NCBI GenBank assembly: GCA_964389285.1
Contig: CAYMCZ010000001.1
Location: 1 to 64,000 of the forward strand
DNA: 64,000 bases
Source: Alectryocaccobium sp964389285
GTDB taxonomy: Bacteria > Bacillota > Clostridia > Lachnospirales > Lachnospiraceae
Direction: 5' to 3'
The position numbers were made by a program, and so were the translations under genes. Positions 44,634-52,609 of the stretch are shown piece after piece (within the stretch, counting starts at the first letter, position 1; the number at the start of each line of letters is the position of its first letter). The notes under the pieces were generated by a model. The model searched no databases, was not told where the DNA came from, and saw only the letters and a program-made list of their open reading frames with translations.

Positions 44634-45560
44634 TTAAACCTTTAAATGCTTTCTTATTGTTACCATACTTCCGATAAAACCGATTCCTATACCGAGAACC
44701 ACTCCTATGGGAAGCAGCCACATATATACATAATTTACGGGAAGCAGTCCGTTCATCATATCGGTCAACACGCTGAATCTGGTAAGGATCCTCGTTACCG
44801 CGTTCTGATAGAGGAAGTACAGCACTGCCAGCGGTATCAGGGCGCCTATTATGCCGAGTATGATACCCTCAAGCAAAAACGGGGCTCTTACAAAGCCGTT
44901 CGTGGCTCCTATGTATTTCATAATGGCGATTTCCTCCCGCCTGATCGAAATACCCATCGAAACCGTATTGCTGATCAGGAATATCGAAACGGCAAGCAGG
45001 ATTCCTATTATAACCACCGAAACCACGGCTATCAGCTTATTCATGCTCGTCAGAGTCGAGGAAGCCTCCTGCGACTGCTTAACCGATCTGACACCCTCCA
45101 AAGTCTGGATATAGGCTACAACGCTGTCCTGATTTTCGATCTCGTCTACATATACTTCATAATGCGCCGAGTTCGCAAGAGGATTGTCTTCGTTGTTTTT
45201 AAAACCTTCGGCAGCCGCTTCGTTGCCTTCGAAGTAACGCTGTGAAAACGATGCCCACGCCTCGTCAGCCGAAATATAGTTGCAGTCGGTTACCATTTCC
45301 TGTGAAATGATCTGCTGTCCGATAATGTCTATAGACGCCTGGTCGAGACCTTCATTGAAAAATACCGTGATTCCTACATTTGTCTCTATATTTTTTACTA
45401 TGTAGTTAAAGTTCATTATGATCGAAAAGAAAAGTCCGAACATAAATATACATGCGCTCATCGTCGCAATGGACGCTATCGAAAACATCCGGTTTCTTCC
45501 GATGTTTTTAAAACCCTGGCGCAGACAATATCCGAATGTACTAATCTTCAACGTATACAC
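44634..45560 (-). CDS. ftsX: Cell division protein FtsX
   Basis: Membrane subunit of the FtsEX complex, which transmits ATP hydrolysis to activate peptidoglycan hydrolases outside the cell. The 308-residue protein has the conserved N-terminal RQGFKNIGRNRMFSIASIAT, a first transmembrane helix, a large extracellular domain (about residues 50-170) and three more helices, with SIRREEIAIMKYIGATNGFV between them. Its 5' end overlaps ftsE by 20 nt. Confidence 0.95.
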   Translation of the reverse strand: MYTLKISTFGYCLRQGFKNIGRNRMFSIASIATMSACIFMFGLFFSIIMNFNYIVKNIETNVGITVFFNEGLDQASIDIIGQQIISQEMVTDCNYISADEAWASFSQRYFEGNEAAAEGFKNNEDNPLANSAHYEVYVDEIENQDSVVAYIQTLEGVRSVKQSQEASSTLTSMNKLIAVVSVVIIGILLAVSIFLISNTVSMGISIRREEIAIMKYIGATNGFVRAPFLLEGIILGIIGALIPLAVLYFLYQNAVTRILTRFSVLTDMMNGLLPVNYVYMWLLPIGVVLGIGIGFIGSMVTIRKHLKV

Positions 45561-46224
45561 CTTCTTTTTCGTCGCTTATTATGACGCCTTTCCTGAGACG
45601 AACTACCCTTTTGCACATGGCATTTACTATTTCCCTGTTATGCGTAACCACAACTACCGTAGTACCGCGGGCATTTATCTCCTCAAGCAGTTTCATGATC
45701 TCGATTGAATTTTTGGGATCCAGGTTTCCCGTAGGCTCATCTGCCAAAAGTATGTCGGGACGATTTACCAAGGCTCTCGCAAGGGCTACCCTTTGCTGCT
45801 CGCCTCCCGAAAGCTCTCTGGGCAAAGAACGGTATTTGTCCGCAAGACCCACTAAAGTAAGCACCTCCGGAACGCTTCTTTTGATCGCGCTCGTGGGTTT
45901 TTCTATAACCCTCTGGGCAAATGCGACATTTTCAAATACATTTCTGTCCTTCAAAAGCCTGAAATCCTGAAAAACAACTCCCAGTCCCCTGCGGTACATG
46001 GGTATCTGCCGTCTGGATAAGCGGCTTAAATCCTTTCCGTTTACCTGAATTTCTCCTTTCGTGGGATCCAGCTCTTTTAAAAGCAGTTTTATAAAAGTGG
46101 ATTTCCCCGAGCCGCTGGCTCCAACCACGAAAACGAACTCCCCTTTTTCGATATGCAATGAAATGTTATCCAGAGCGGCATTGCCTTTCTCATAACATTT
46201 GGTTACATTATCCAGAGTAATCAT
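45541..46224 (-). CDS. ftsE: Cell division ATP-binding protein FtsE
   Basis: ABC-type ATPase of 227 residues. Walker A GASGSGKSTFIKLLL, Q-loop GVVFQDFRLL, signature LSGGEQQRVALARALV and Walker B ILLADEPTGNLDPKNS are intact. It partners with FtsX at the membrane and is probably cotranscribed with the regulator gene upstream (18-nt gap). Confidence 0.97.
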   Translation of the reverse strand: MITLDNVTKCYEKGNAALDNISLHIEKGEFVFVVGASGSGKSTFIKLLLKELDPTKGEIQVNGKDLSRLSRRQIPMYRRGLGVVFQDFRLLKDRNVFENVAFAQRVIEKPTSAIKRSVPEVLTLVGLADKYRSLPRELSGGEQQRVALARALVNRPDILLADEPTGNLDPKNSIEIMKLLEEINARGTTVVVVTHNREIVNAMCKRVVRLRKGVIISDEKEGVYVED

Positions 46225-46242
46225 GTGATGCGTCTCCCCCTT

Positions 46243-47334
46243 TCAATATTCCATGTCTTCAACATATTTCATGTGTCTGACTACCATCAATGCTATCTTG
46301 AAAATAATGGCGTCTTCAAAAATACGAAGGTCAAGGCCGGTATTTTTCTGAAGTTTGTCCAGCCTGTACACGAGCGTGTTTCTGTGAATGAACAGCTGTC
46401 TCGCCGTTTCCGATACGTTCAGATTGTTTTCAAAGAATTTGTTTATCGTAATAAGCGTCTCTTCATCAAAGGTATCCGGCGTGTTGGTTGAAAATATCTC
46501 TTTTATAAATAGTCTGCAAAGCGGGATGGGAAGCTGATAAATAAGCCGTCCTATGCCCAGCGAGCTGTAAGCTACTATATCTTCTTCGGGTGAAAAGATC
46601 TTTCCGACATCCAGTGCCATCCTGGCCTCTTTATATGATCTTGAAACATCTTTAATCTCTTTAACTATGGTGCCGAAAGCGATCCGCGTCATCATGGCGC
46701 TGTCCTGTCCTATCACGTCCCTGATCTCTTCGGCGGTTTTTTTCGCCTCCGCGTATCCCTGGCCGTCTTCCAGTTCTTTGACAATTATTATACTTGTCTC
46801 ATCCACGGCGGTAACAAAATCCCTGCCGTTATCCGCAAAGGTCAGCCTGATGTTTTCGAGTGTGCCCTTGTCTTTATCGGGACTGCTTTCCACAATAAAA
46901 ACCAGCCGTCTTTTTTCCACATCGATATGAAGACGTTTTGCCCTGTTGTAAATGTCCACAAGCAGAAGATTATCCAGAAGCAGATTTTTTATGAAATTAT
47001 CCTTGTCAAATCTTTCCTTATAGGCCGCAAGAAGTCCGTGTATCTGGATCACGGCCAGTTTTCCCACCAGAAACGCGTCCGGACTTTCGCTCTTTATCAT
47101 AAGAATATAGGCAAGGCTGTTATCTTCCATAACCTTAAAAAACTGATATTCGCCTACGGTGGAAGTATCCGCCTGCGAGAGAGCAAAACTTCTTGCGTCT
47201 TTATTGTCAGACTCCCGCTGAGTCTGATCGGTAGTAAGTATCAGCTTTCCTTCTGCATCAAGAACGGTTAAATCTACGTTTGAAACACTTTTGATGTTGT
47301 CAATAGTATTTTGCAGAATCTGATTTGAGATCAT
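46243..47334 (-). CDS. CdaR/PucR-type transcriptional regulator
   Basis: A 363-residue regulator. The N-terminal part (about 1-130; NQILQNTIDNIKSVSNVDLT, with LTTDQ) resembles the sugar-diacid recognition domain of CdaR, the middle is a degenerate GGDEF-like fold, and the C-terminal PucR-type HTH is clear (NLNVSETARQLFIHRNTLVY). CdaR proteins activate carbohydrate-acid utilisation genes, but none are near. It instead precedes ftsEX with a strong promoter of its own, so it may be cotranscribed with the division genes. AAGGAGAG with 6-nt spacing fixes the ATG at 47332-47334. Confidence 0.9.
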   Translation of the reverse strand: MISNQILQNTIDNIKSVSNVDLTVLDAEGKLILTTDQTQRESDNKDARSFALSQADTSTVGEYQFFKVMEDNSLAYILMIKSESPDAFLVGKLAVIQIHGLLAAYKERFDKDNFIKNLLLDNLLLVDIYNRAKRLHIDVEKRRLVFIVESSPDKDKGTLENIRLTFADNGRDFVTAVDETSIIIVKELEDGQGYAEAKKTAEEIRDVIGQDSAMMTRIAFGTIVKEIKDVSRSYKEARMALDVGKIFSPEEDIVAYSSLGIGRLIYQLPIPLCRLFIKEIFSTNTPDTFDEETLITINKFFENNLNVSETARQLFIHRNTLVYRLDKLQKNTGLDLRIFEDAIIFKIALMVVRHMKYVEDMEY

Positions 47335-47402
47335 TGCTTCTCTCCTTCGCAACCATTTTACTAAATCAGCTTAAAATTTTTGTGCATTTTTACAGCGTGG
47401 CA

Positions 47403-47431
47403 ATTATAACATAAATATTTCGCAATGAAAA
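47403..47431 (-). promoter_or_regulatory. Extended -10 promoter for the CdaR-like gene and ftsEX
   Basis: On the minus strand TTTTCA (plus 47426-47431), 17-nt spacer and a perfect TATAAT (47403-47408) preceded by TGT, giving an extended -10 (TGnTATAAT). It lies about 69 nt before the CdaR-like start codon. Confidence 0.7.
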
Positions 47432-47487
47432 GCATTTTGTAAAATTTTCTTAATTATTTCACATTTTATTATTAATAAAAGGGACTC

Positions 47488-48840
47488 TTACAGCCCCTTA
47501 TTGCTATCGTTTTCATCCAGCAGCCTGTTCAGATTGTGCAATTCTTCCATTACTCTTAATTCCTGATGGAGCTGTTTCGACGCTATCTTCTTTCTCATCC
47601 GTCTGATGCGTTTATCCCTTTTGGCTCTTGCCCTCCTCAGTCTTATGCTGTAAATATAGAAAACCAAAAGGAAAGCTACGGCAAAATATATCAGAAGCGC
47701 GCCGACAGGCACACCTGCTTTTCCGCCGCTAAGCATATCGGGCTCTCTGCCTAAGATAAAATCCTGCATGCTTCCGCCGGCCGCGTCACTCGCATAGGCA
47801 TTCACCGAGGAGCCGGACGCCTCGGCGTCCGCGTCTTTTATGATCTGATTCGTCTTTGCCATCCGTGAAAGAGTGTCTGTTGTCCTTGACATGGTGTCGG
47901 CCGAATCTCCGAAAAGACTTTTCGTAAATACAAAATTCGGAAATTTTATCCTGTAATAATATATTGTTCCCGAGCCGTCTTCATATGATCCGTTGACGGC
48001 GAGCAGAAAGCTGTCGTCGTCAAATCTGATAATCTGCTCGGGCTCAATACAATGATATGCGTAATCGTCGAGTCCGAAATTCAGTTCTATTATGTCTGTC
48101 GTAGCCCTGTTGCTGAGGGAATACGCGTTTATATAGTTTGACGGTGTCAGATTGAAAGTCAGGGGAGAATGCAAAAGATAATCCCCTTCTTTACAGAAAG
48201 CCTGAAAATTGTATCCCGGGGTCGGATCCTCGGGTCCCAGATCGCTGATTATCTCAAAATTTGAGTTAAGTATTAAATTAGAATAGGACCCTTCCGCATT
48301 TGCCTTAATATAATACTGGTCCCCGGCTTCATCATAGGCTATCGACAATATATTAAAAGAATCGGTTATCTTTATGGATCTTTTCAGCTCAAGGGTATGA
48401 GGATCCATAACGAAAACACATCCCCTGTTTTCGGGTACTGAATTTGTGTAAAGAGCAACATAGATTTCATCCGTATTCGGATTGTATGTCATCCCGTTGC
48501 CGTGTTCCCAGTGGGTGTCTTCGGAATACTTTGCAATGGAATACTGCTGTACTTCGTTTCCGTATTCGTCGATGTTTTTTCTGTAATATGCGCTGACTAT
48601 ATCCGGGACGGCAGGGTCGTCCGAAGTATTTTCGATAGTATAAATATAATATTCCGTAACGCATACAGACTGTACGACAGTCCCCAAAGCATGCTTCTCC
48701 TGAATGAAAAGAAGCTCATAAGAAGGATCCGAAAGCAGCGTGCCTTCGGCATTGCAAACGGCGGCAGTGGCGGTAAATACCGCGGCTGCCGCAATAAAAC
48801 CTGAAAATATTCTGCTTATTTTTTTTCGCAAAATATTCAA
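47488..48840 (-). CDS. Uncharacterised secreted propeller-like protein with C-terminal membrane anchor
   Basis: I do not recognise a named family. The likely start is a TTG at 48838-48840 with AAGAGG 7 nt upstream (450 residues); a GTG nine codons earlier is possible. Visible parts are a signal peptide (FIAAAAVFTATAAVCNAEG), an extracytoplasmic region with repeated beta patterns (GNGMTYNPNTDEIYVALYTN, SIAYDEAGDQYYIKAN, PEQIIRFDDDSFLLAVNG) resembling blades of an NHL/YVTN-type propeller, a low-complexity linker, a transmembrane helix near residues 379-397 (VGALLIYFAVAFLLVFYIY) and a very basic, then coiled-coil-like, cytosolic tail of about 53 residues. This topology suggests a surface sensor or scaffold. 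It follows nifJ after a strong terminator. Confidence 0.7.
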   Translation of the reverse strand: MNILRKKISRIFSGFIAAAAVFTATAAVCNAEGTLLSDPSYELLFIQEKHALGTVVQSVCVTEYYIYTIENTSDDPAVPDIVSAYYRKNIDEYGNEVQQYSIAKYSEDTHWEHGNGMTYNPNTDEIYVALYTNSVPENRGCVFVMDPHTLELKRSIKITDSFNILSIAYDEAGDQYYIKANAEGSYSNLILNSNFEIISDLGPEDPTPGYNFQAFCKEGDYLLHSPLTFNLTPSNYINAYSLSNRATTDIIELNFGLDDYAYHCIEPEQIIRFDDDSFLLAVNGSYEDGSGTIYYYRIKFPNFVFTKSLFGDSADTMSRTTDTLSRMAKTNQIIKDADAEASGSSVNAYASDAAGGSMQDFILGREPDMLSGGKAGVPVGALLIYFAVAFLLVFYIYSIRLRRARAKRDKRIRRMRKKIASKQLHQELRVMEELHNLNRLLDENDSNKGL

Positions 48841-48874
48841 ATCCGAGCCTCTTTTCGAGAAGAACACAATACAG

Positions 48875-48899
48875 AAAAACGTGCCTCAGGCACGTTTTT
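48875..48899. terminator. Strong bidirectional terminator after nifJ
   Basis: AAAAACGTGCC (48875-48885), loop TCA and GGCACGTTTTT (48889-48899) give an 11-bp perfect stem with T-runs in both directions. It ends nifJ transcription and lies about 35 nt upstream of the propeller-like gene start, whose promoter must therefore be very close to or overlap it, or which depends on read-through. Confidence 0.9.
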
Positions 48900-48976
48900 C
48901 TGAGTGATAAGGTCTTAGTCTTTATACATAAAAACTTGCAAAAAGTCAATACATTTTTCAGACTATATAACTGAAT

Positions 48977-51900
48977 TTACTGTTCACCGTAAAGCGTAAT
49001 AAGCTTGTTGAGATAATCAAATCTTTCTTTAGCTTCTTTCTCAGCTTTAGCGAAGAGAACCGCAGCCTTCTCGGGATTCTGCTTTTTAAGGGAGTTGTAA
49101 CGAACCTCACCCATGATGAATTCTTCGTAAGACTCCGTAGGAGCTTTGGAATCAAGCGAGAATGCTGCCTTGCCTTCTTCTCTGAGGGCAGGGTTATATC
49201 TGAACATATGCCAGTATCCCGACTTAACCGCAAGCTCTTCTTCAAGCATCGCTTTGCCCATACCTTTTCTGATACCGTGGTTGATACAGGGAGCGTAAGC
49301 GATTACGAGCGAAGGTCCCGGATAAGCTTCAGCCTCCGCGAGAGCCTTAACCGTCTGCTGATAATCCGCACCCATTGCGATCTGCGCAACGTAAACATAT
49401 CCGTAGCTCATCGCGATAGAAGCGATATCTTTCTTTTTAACCTCTTTACCGCCTGCCGCGAACTGGGCGATAGCACCGGTAGGTGTAGCCTTGGAAGCCT
49501 GTCCGCCTGTATTTGAGTAAACCTCGGTATCAAAGATCATGATGTTGATATCTTTGCCTGACGCGAGAACATGGTCAACGCCGCCGAAGCCGATGTCGTA
49601 ACCCCATCCGTCGCCGCCGAATATCCACTGTGATTTCTTTGCAAGGAAGTCTTTGTTGTCAAGGACATATTTGCAGGCCTCACAGTCAGCTCCGTTAGCT
49701 TCGATAGCCGCCACAAGCTTGTCTGAAGCAGCACCGTTTGCTATGCCGATTCCAAACGTATCAAGCCATTCGCCGCAAGCCGCTTTAACATCAGCCGGGC
49801 AGCTGTCGGAAGCGACCATAGCTTCAACTTTTTCCTTCAGAGCGTCGCGGAGAGCGTTCTGAGCCAGAAGCATACCGTAACCGAACTCAGCAGCATCCTC
49901 AAAGAGCGAGTTATTCCATGCGGGGCCCTGTCCTTTGGAGTTAACCGTATAAGGCGTGGAGGGTGATGAGTTGCCCCAAATCGAAGAACATCCCGTCGCG
50001 TTCGCGATATACATACGCTCACCGAAAAGCTGTGTGATCAGCTTAGCGTAGGGCGTCTCGCCGCAGCCCGCGCATGCGCCGGAGAACTCAAGAAGCGGTT
50101 TCTTGAACTGGCTGCCTTTAACCGTCGTCTCTTTGAATTTTTCGATAATCTCAGGTTTGTCCTCAAGCGTTACCGTATAATCAAACTGTTTCTGCTGATA
50201 TAATCCGTCGTTAAGCGGAACCATCGTAAGAGCCGGCTCTTTTGCAGGGCAGACATTCGCACATGAACCGCAGCCCGTACAGTCAAGAGCCGAAACGCTC
50301 ATTGTGAATTTATAATCCGTTCCTTTGATATCGATAGCGTTGATATCGCAGGGAGCAGCCGCAAGTTCATCAGCCGTCATGGCAACGGGACGGATTACGG
50401 CGTGAGGACATACAAATGCGCAGCGGTTGCACTGAATACATTTGGAAGCTTCCCATACGGGAACGTTTACCGCGATGCCGCGTTTTTCGTACGCAGCGGA
50501 GCCCGAAGGCGTATAGCCGTTCATGTATTCCATAAGGGCGGATACGGGAAGATTGTTTCCTTCCTGAGCGCCTACTTTGCTCTGGATATTGTTTACGAAT
50601 CTGATAACAGCGGGATCGCCGTTTTCGGCTTTAACCATCGTAAGACCTTCGTCCTCGCAGTTCTTCCAGCTTTCCGGTACTTCTACCTTAACGGCGTTCT
50701 TCGCGCCTGCGTCGATAGCTGCCCAGTTCTTTGCAACAACGTCATCGCCCTTACGTCCGTATGTTTTCTTTGCAGCGTCTTTCATGAGCTCGATAGCGCG
50801 CTCCTCGGGAATGATGCCGGTAAGTTTAAAGAATGCGGACTGAAGGATGGTGTTGATCCTTGTCGGGCCCATGCCCGTTTCGATACCGATCTTAACGCCG
50901 TCGATCGTATAGAAGTTGATGTTGTGGTCGGCAATGTATTTTTTAACCTGTCCCGGAAGGTTCTCCTCGAGACCGGCAAGATCCCATGAACAGTTAAGAA
51001 GGAATGTACCGCCGTCAACAAGCTCCTGAACCATGTTGTATTTTCTTACGTATGCCGGGTTATGGCAGGCCACGAAATCCGCTTTGCGGATAAGGTATGT
51101 GGATTTGATCGGTTTCTTTCCGAAACGAAGGTGCGACATCGTTATACCGCCGGATTTCTTTGAGTCATAATCAAAGTAAGCCTGAGCGTACATATCGGTG
51201 TTGTCGCCGATGATCTTGATGGAGTTCTTGTTTGCTCCTACGGTACCGTCGGCGCCGAGACCCCAGAATTTACAGTTTGTGGTTCCTTCCGGAGTGGTAA
51301 CGATCTGCTCGCCTTCATCCAGCGAAAGATTTGTAACGTCATCCACGATACCGATAGTGAATACTTTCTTTTCGGTATTGTTATATACAGCCACGATCTG
51401 AGCGGGCGTCGTATCTTTTGATCCGAGACCGTAACGTCCGACATATACCGGAACCTTATCAAACGCAGTATCTTTGAGGGCTGCAACTACGTCGAGGAAA
51501 AGAGGCTCGCCCATAGCACCCGGCTCTTTTGTACGATCCAGAACGGTGATCTGCTTAACGCTCTGAGGAATTGTGTCAACAAGGGCTGCAGCGCTGAAAG
51601 GACGATACAGACGTACTTTTACCACGCCGACTTTTTTGCCCTGTGCAAGAAGGTAATCGATAGTTTCTTCGATTGTGTCAAGGACTGAACCCATGGCAAC
51701 TATTACGTGCTCTGCGTCAGGTGCTCCGTAGTAGTTAAAAAGTTTATAATCCGTGCCGATCTTTGCATTGACTTTGTCCATATATTTCTGAACGATAGCC
51801 GGCATAGCGTCATACGACTGGTTGCAGGTCTCTCTTGCCTGGAAGAAGATATCCGGGTTTTGAGCGGAACCCATTTCGCACGGATGGTTGGGATTAAGCG

Positions 51901-52519
51901 CGTTTTTGCGGAATTTCTCGATAGCATCCATAGGAGCCATTTCTTTGAGGTCTTCGTAATCCCATGTCTCGATCTTCTGGATCTCGTGTGATGTACGGAA
52001 TCCGTCGAAGAAGTTGATGAAAGGAATCTCGCCTTCAAGCGCGGCACAGTGAGCAACGGGAGTAAGATCCATTACCTCCTGTACGGAAGACTCACAGAGC
52101 ATGCAGACACCTGTCTGACGACAAGCGTAAACGTCTGAATGATCACCGAAAATGTTAAGTGCGTGTGATGCAAGCGCCCTTGCCGAAACATGCACAACGC
52201 CCGGAAGCTTTTCGCCCGCGAGCTTATACAGGTTGGGGATCATGAGAAGAAGTCCCTGTGAAGCAGTATATGTAGTCGTAAGAGCTCCTGCCACGAGTGA
52301 TCCGTGAACGACTCCGGCTGCGCCTGCCTCTGACTGCATCTCCGTGATCTGCACTTCACGGCCGAATATGTTCTTGCGGCCCTGAGTAGCCCACATATCG
52401 GTGTATTCAGCCATCGGTGAAGACGGTGTGATGGGATAGATAGCCGCTACATCGGTATATGCGTATGACGCATGAGCCGCAGCAGTATTTCCATCCATGG
52501 TTTTCATTTTTCTTGCCAT
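48977..52519 (-). CDS. nifJ: Pyruvate:ferredoxin (flavodoxin) oxidoreductase
   Basis: Homodimeric enzyme that oxidises pyruvate to acetyl-CoA and CO2 while reducing ferredoxin, central to anaerobic fermentation. The 1,180-residue single chain includes domain I (TDVAAIYPITPSSPMAEYTD), two 4Fe-4S motifs (CIQCNRCAFVCPHAVIRP and CTGCGSCANVCPAKEP), the proximal-cluster cysteines (SGACAGCGETPY) and the thiamine-diphosphate site (GDGWGYDIGFGG, then TEVYSNTGGQASKATPTGA). AGGAGGG with about 9-nt spacing precedes the ATG; a near-consensus promoter and a strong terminator flank it, so it is monocistronic and probably highly expressed. Confidence 0.98.
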   Translation of the reverse strand: MARKMKTMDGNTAAAHASYAYTDVAAIYPITPSSPMAEYTDMWATQGRKNIFGREVQITEMQSEAGAAGVVHGSLVAGALTTTYTASQGLLLMIPNLYKLAGEKLPGVVHVSARALASHALNIFGDHSDVYACRQTGVCMLCESSVQEVMDLTPVAHCAALEGEIPFINFFDGFRTSHEIQKIETWDYEDLKEMAPMDAIEKFRKNALNPNHPCEMGSAQNPDIFFQARETCNQSYDAMPAIVQKYMDKVNAKIGTDYKLFNYYGAPDAEHVIVAMGSVLDTIEETIDYLLAQGKKVGVVKVRLYRPFSAAALVDTIPQSVKQITVLDRTKEPGAMGEPLFLDVVAALKDTAFDKVPVYVGRYGLGSKDTTPAQIVAVYNNTEKKVFTIGIVDDVTNLSLDEGEQIVTTPEGTTNCKFWGLGADGTVGANKNSIKIIGDNTDMYAQAYFDYDSKKSGGITMSHLRFGKKPIKSTYLIRKADFVACHNPAYVRKYNMVQELVDGGTFLLNCSWDLAGLEENLPGQVKKYIADHNINFYTIDGVKIGIETGMGPTRINTILQSAFFKLTGIIPEERAIELMKDAAKKTYGRKGDDVVAKNWAAIDAGAKNAVKVEVPESWKNCEDEGLTMVKAENGDPAVIRFVNNIQSKVGAQEGNNLPVSALMEYMNGYTPSGSAAYEKRGIAVNVPVWEASKCIQCNRCAFVCPHAVIRPVAMTADELAAAPCDINAIDIKGTDYKFTMSVSALDCTGCGSCANVCPAKEPALTMVPLNDGLYQQKQFDYTVTLEDKPEIIEKFKETTVKGSQFKKPLLEFSGACAGCGETPYAKLITQLFGERMYIANATGCSSIWGNSSPSTPYTVNSKGQGPAWNNSLFEDAAEFGYGMLLAQNALRDALKEKVEAMVASDSCPADVKAACGEWLDTFGIGIANGAASDKLVAAIEANGADCEACKYVLDNKDFLAKKSQWIFGGDGWGYDIGFGGVDHVLASGKDINIMIFDTEVYSNTGGQASKATPTGAIAQFAAGGKEVKKKDIASIAMSYGYVYVAQIAMGADYQQTVKALAEAEAYPGPSLVIAYAPCINHGIRKGMGKAMLEEELAVKSGYWHMFRYNPALREEGKAAFSLDSKAPTESYEEFIMGEVRYNSLKKQNPEKAAVLFAKAEKEAKERFDYLNKLITLYGEQ

Positions 52520-52578
52520 TAGTTCATTCCCTCCTAAGTATTAAGTTAAACTATAGATAGCATTAAACAAACATATGT

Positions 52579-52607
52579 ATTATATCATTCAGGCTTTATT
52601 CTGTCTA
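52579..52607 (-). promoter_or_regulatory. Near-consensus nifJ promoter
   Basis: On the minus strand TAGACA (plus 52602-52607), 17-nt spacer and TATAAT (52579-52584). The -35 box lies only 2 nt past the stop codon of the preceding surface-protein gene, and there is no terminator between the two. Confidence 0.8.
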
Positions 52608-52609
52608 TA

